DNA of 6,089 nt from Planctomycetaceae bacterium (GTDB taxonomy: Bacteria; Planctomycetota; Planctomycetia; Planctomycetales; Planctomycetaceae). Numbering within the stretch: the first letter of the stretch is position 1; each line of letters opens with the position of its first letter. The stretch lies in assembly GCA_020426085.1 (NCBI GenBank), contig JAGQQP010000273.1, forward strand, positions 1 through 6,089. The letters run 5' to 3'. The notes below the pieces were generated by a model. The model worked only from the letters and a program-made list of their open reading frames with translations. It was not told where the DNA came from and ran no database searches. The position numbers and the translations under genes were made by a program. Of the stretch, positions 5,910 to 6,089 are shown in pieces.

Positions 5910-6089
5910 ACCTGATTCTGCGATAGCAGCTTGCCCCTCTCTTTCGGTTAATCCACCCCGGTACAGAGACTTTTTCTACAGACTCCACTTTTCTTAAACC
6001 GCGGAGTGAAGTACACTTCCAGACAAAATTGACATTCTAAAAAGCATCACTGCCACCTGCATCCCTGATCAAATTGTGGAACAATAGAC
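5910..6089. other. Non-coding tail of the window
   Basis: No gene is supported here. A short CTGC/GCAG stem near 5918-5929 lacks a T run, and ACTCC/GGAGT near 5982-6007 has a 16-base loop, so neither is called a terminator. The next gene presumably starts beyond the window. Confidence 0.4.

Noticed and set aside
6029..6057. TTGACA at 6029-6034 as a promoter
   Set aside because: No acceptable -10 box is found 15-19 bases downstream.
1..6089. CRISPR array, tRNA/rRNA genes, insertion sequence or phage genes
   Set aside because: No regularly spaced repeats, no cloverleaf or rRNA-like segments, no transposase or terminal inverted repeats were seen on either strand.

Overview
The window looks like planctomycete DNA from about position 540 onward. 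GC there is close to 50%, the genes are loosely spaced with long leaders, and the carrier protein is enlarged; this resembles Gimesia/Planctomyces-type gene sets. That assignment rests on my recognition of protein style and codon use, not on a database search. The first ~530 bases are clearly different. By hand count their GC runs from about 57-75% upstream to 67-75% over 301-540, against about 45-60% after 541. The change falls inside one uninterrupted reductase gene.

Layout, all on the + strand: (1) 1-228, C-terminal piece of an unidentified protein; (2) 271-1032, FabG-type 3-oxoacyl-ACP reductase; (3) 1033-1231, a leader that can fold into two hairpins; (4) 1232-1618, an unusually long acyl carrier protein (128 aa); (5) 1651-1693, a strong intrinsic terminator; (6) 1778-2266, a FabZ/FabA-like hotdog dehydratase; (7) 2444-3727, a FabF-like ketosynthase with an intact Cys-His-His triad; (8) 3728-4096, non-coding; (9) 4097-5137, a GTG-started, membrane-anchored alpha/beta hydrolase; (10) 5138-5489, non-coding with a candidate promoter; (11) 5490-5909, a stand-alone receiver-domain response regulator; (12) 5910-6089, nothing supported.

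Genes 2, 4, 6 and 7 supply ketoreductase, carrier, dehydratase and condensing enzyme, so together they cover three of the four steps of a type II fatty-acid/polyketide elongation cycle. No enoyl reductase, malonyl transferase or phosphopantetheinyl transferase is present in the window. The carrier and the ketosynthase both carry insertions relative to the E. coli proteins. This suggests a dedicated lipid or polyene pathway rather than, or in addition to, housekeeping fatty-acid synthesis. The hydrolase may act on a lipid or ester product, but that is inferred from position only.

The points most worth a second look are the compositional break inside fabG (recombination or assembly chimera), the structured carrier-protein leader followed by a terminator directly after that gene, and the enlarged carrier protein.
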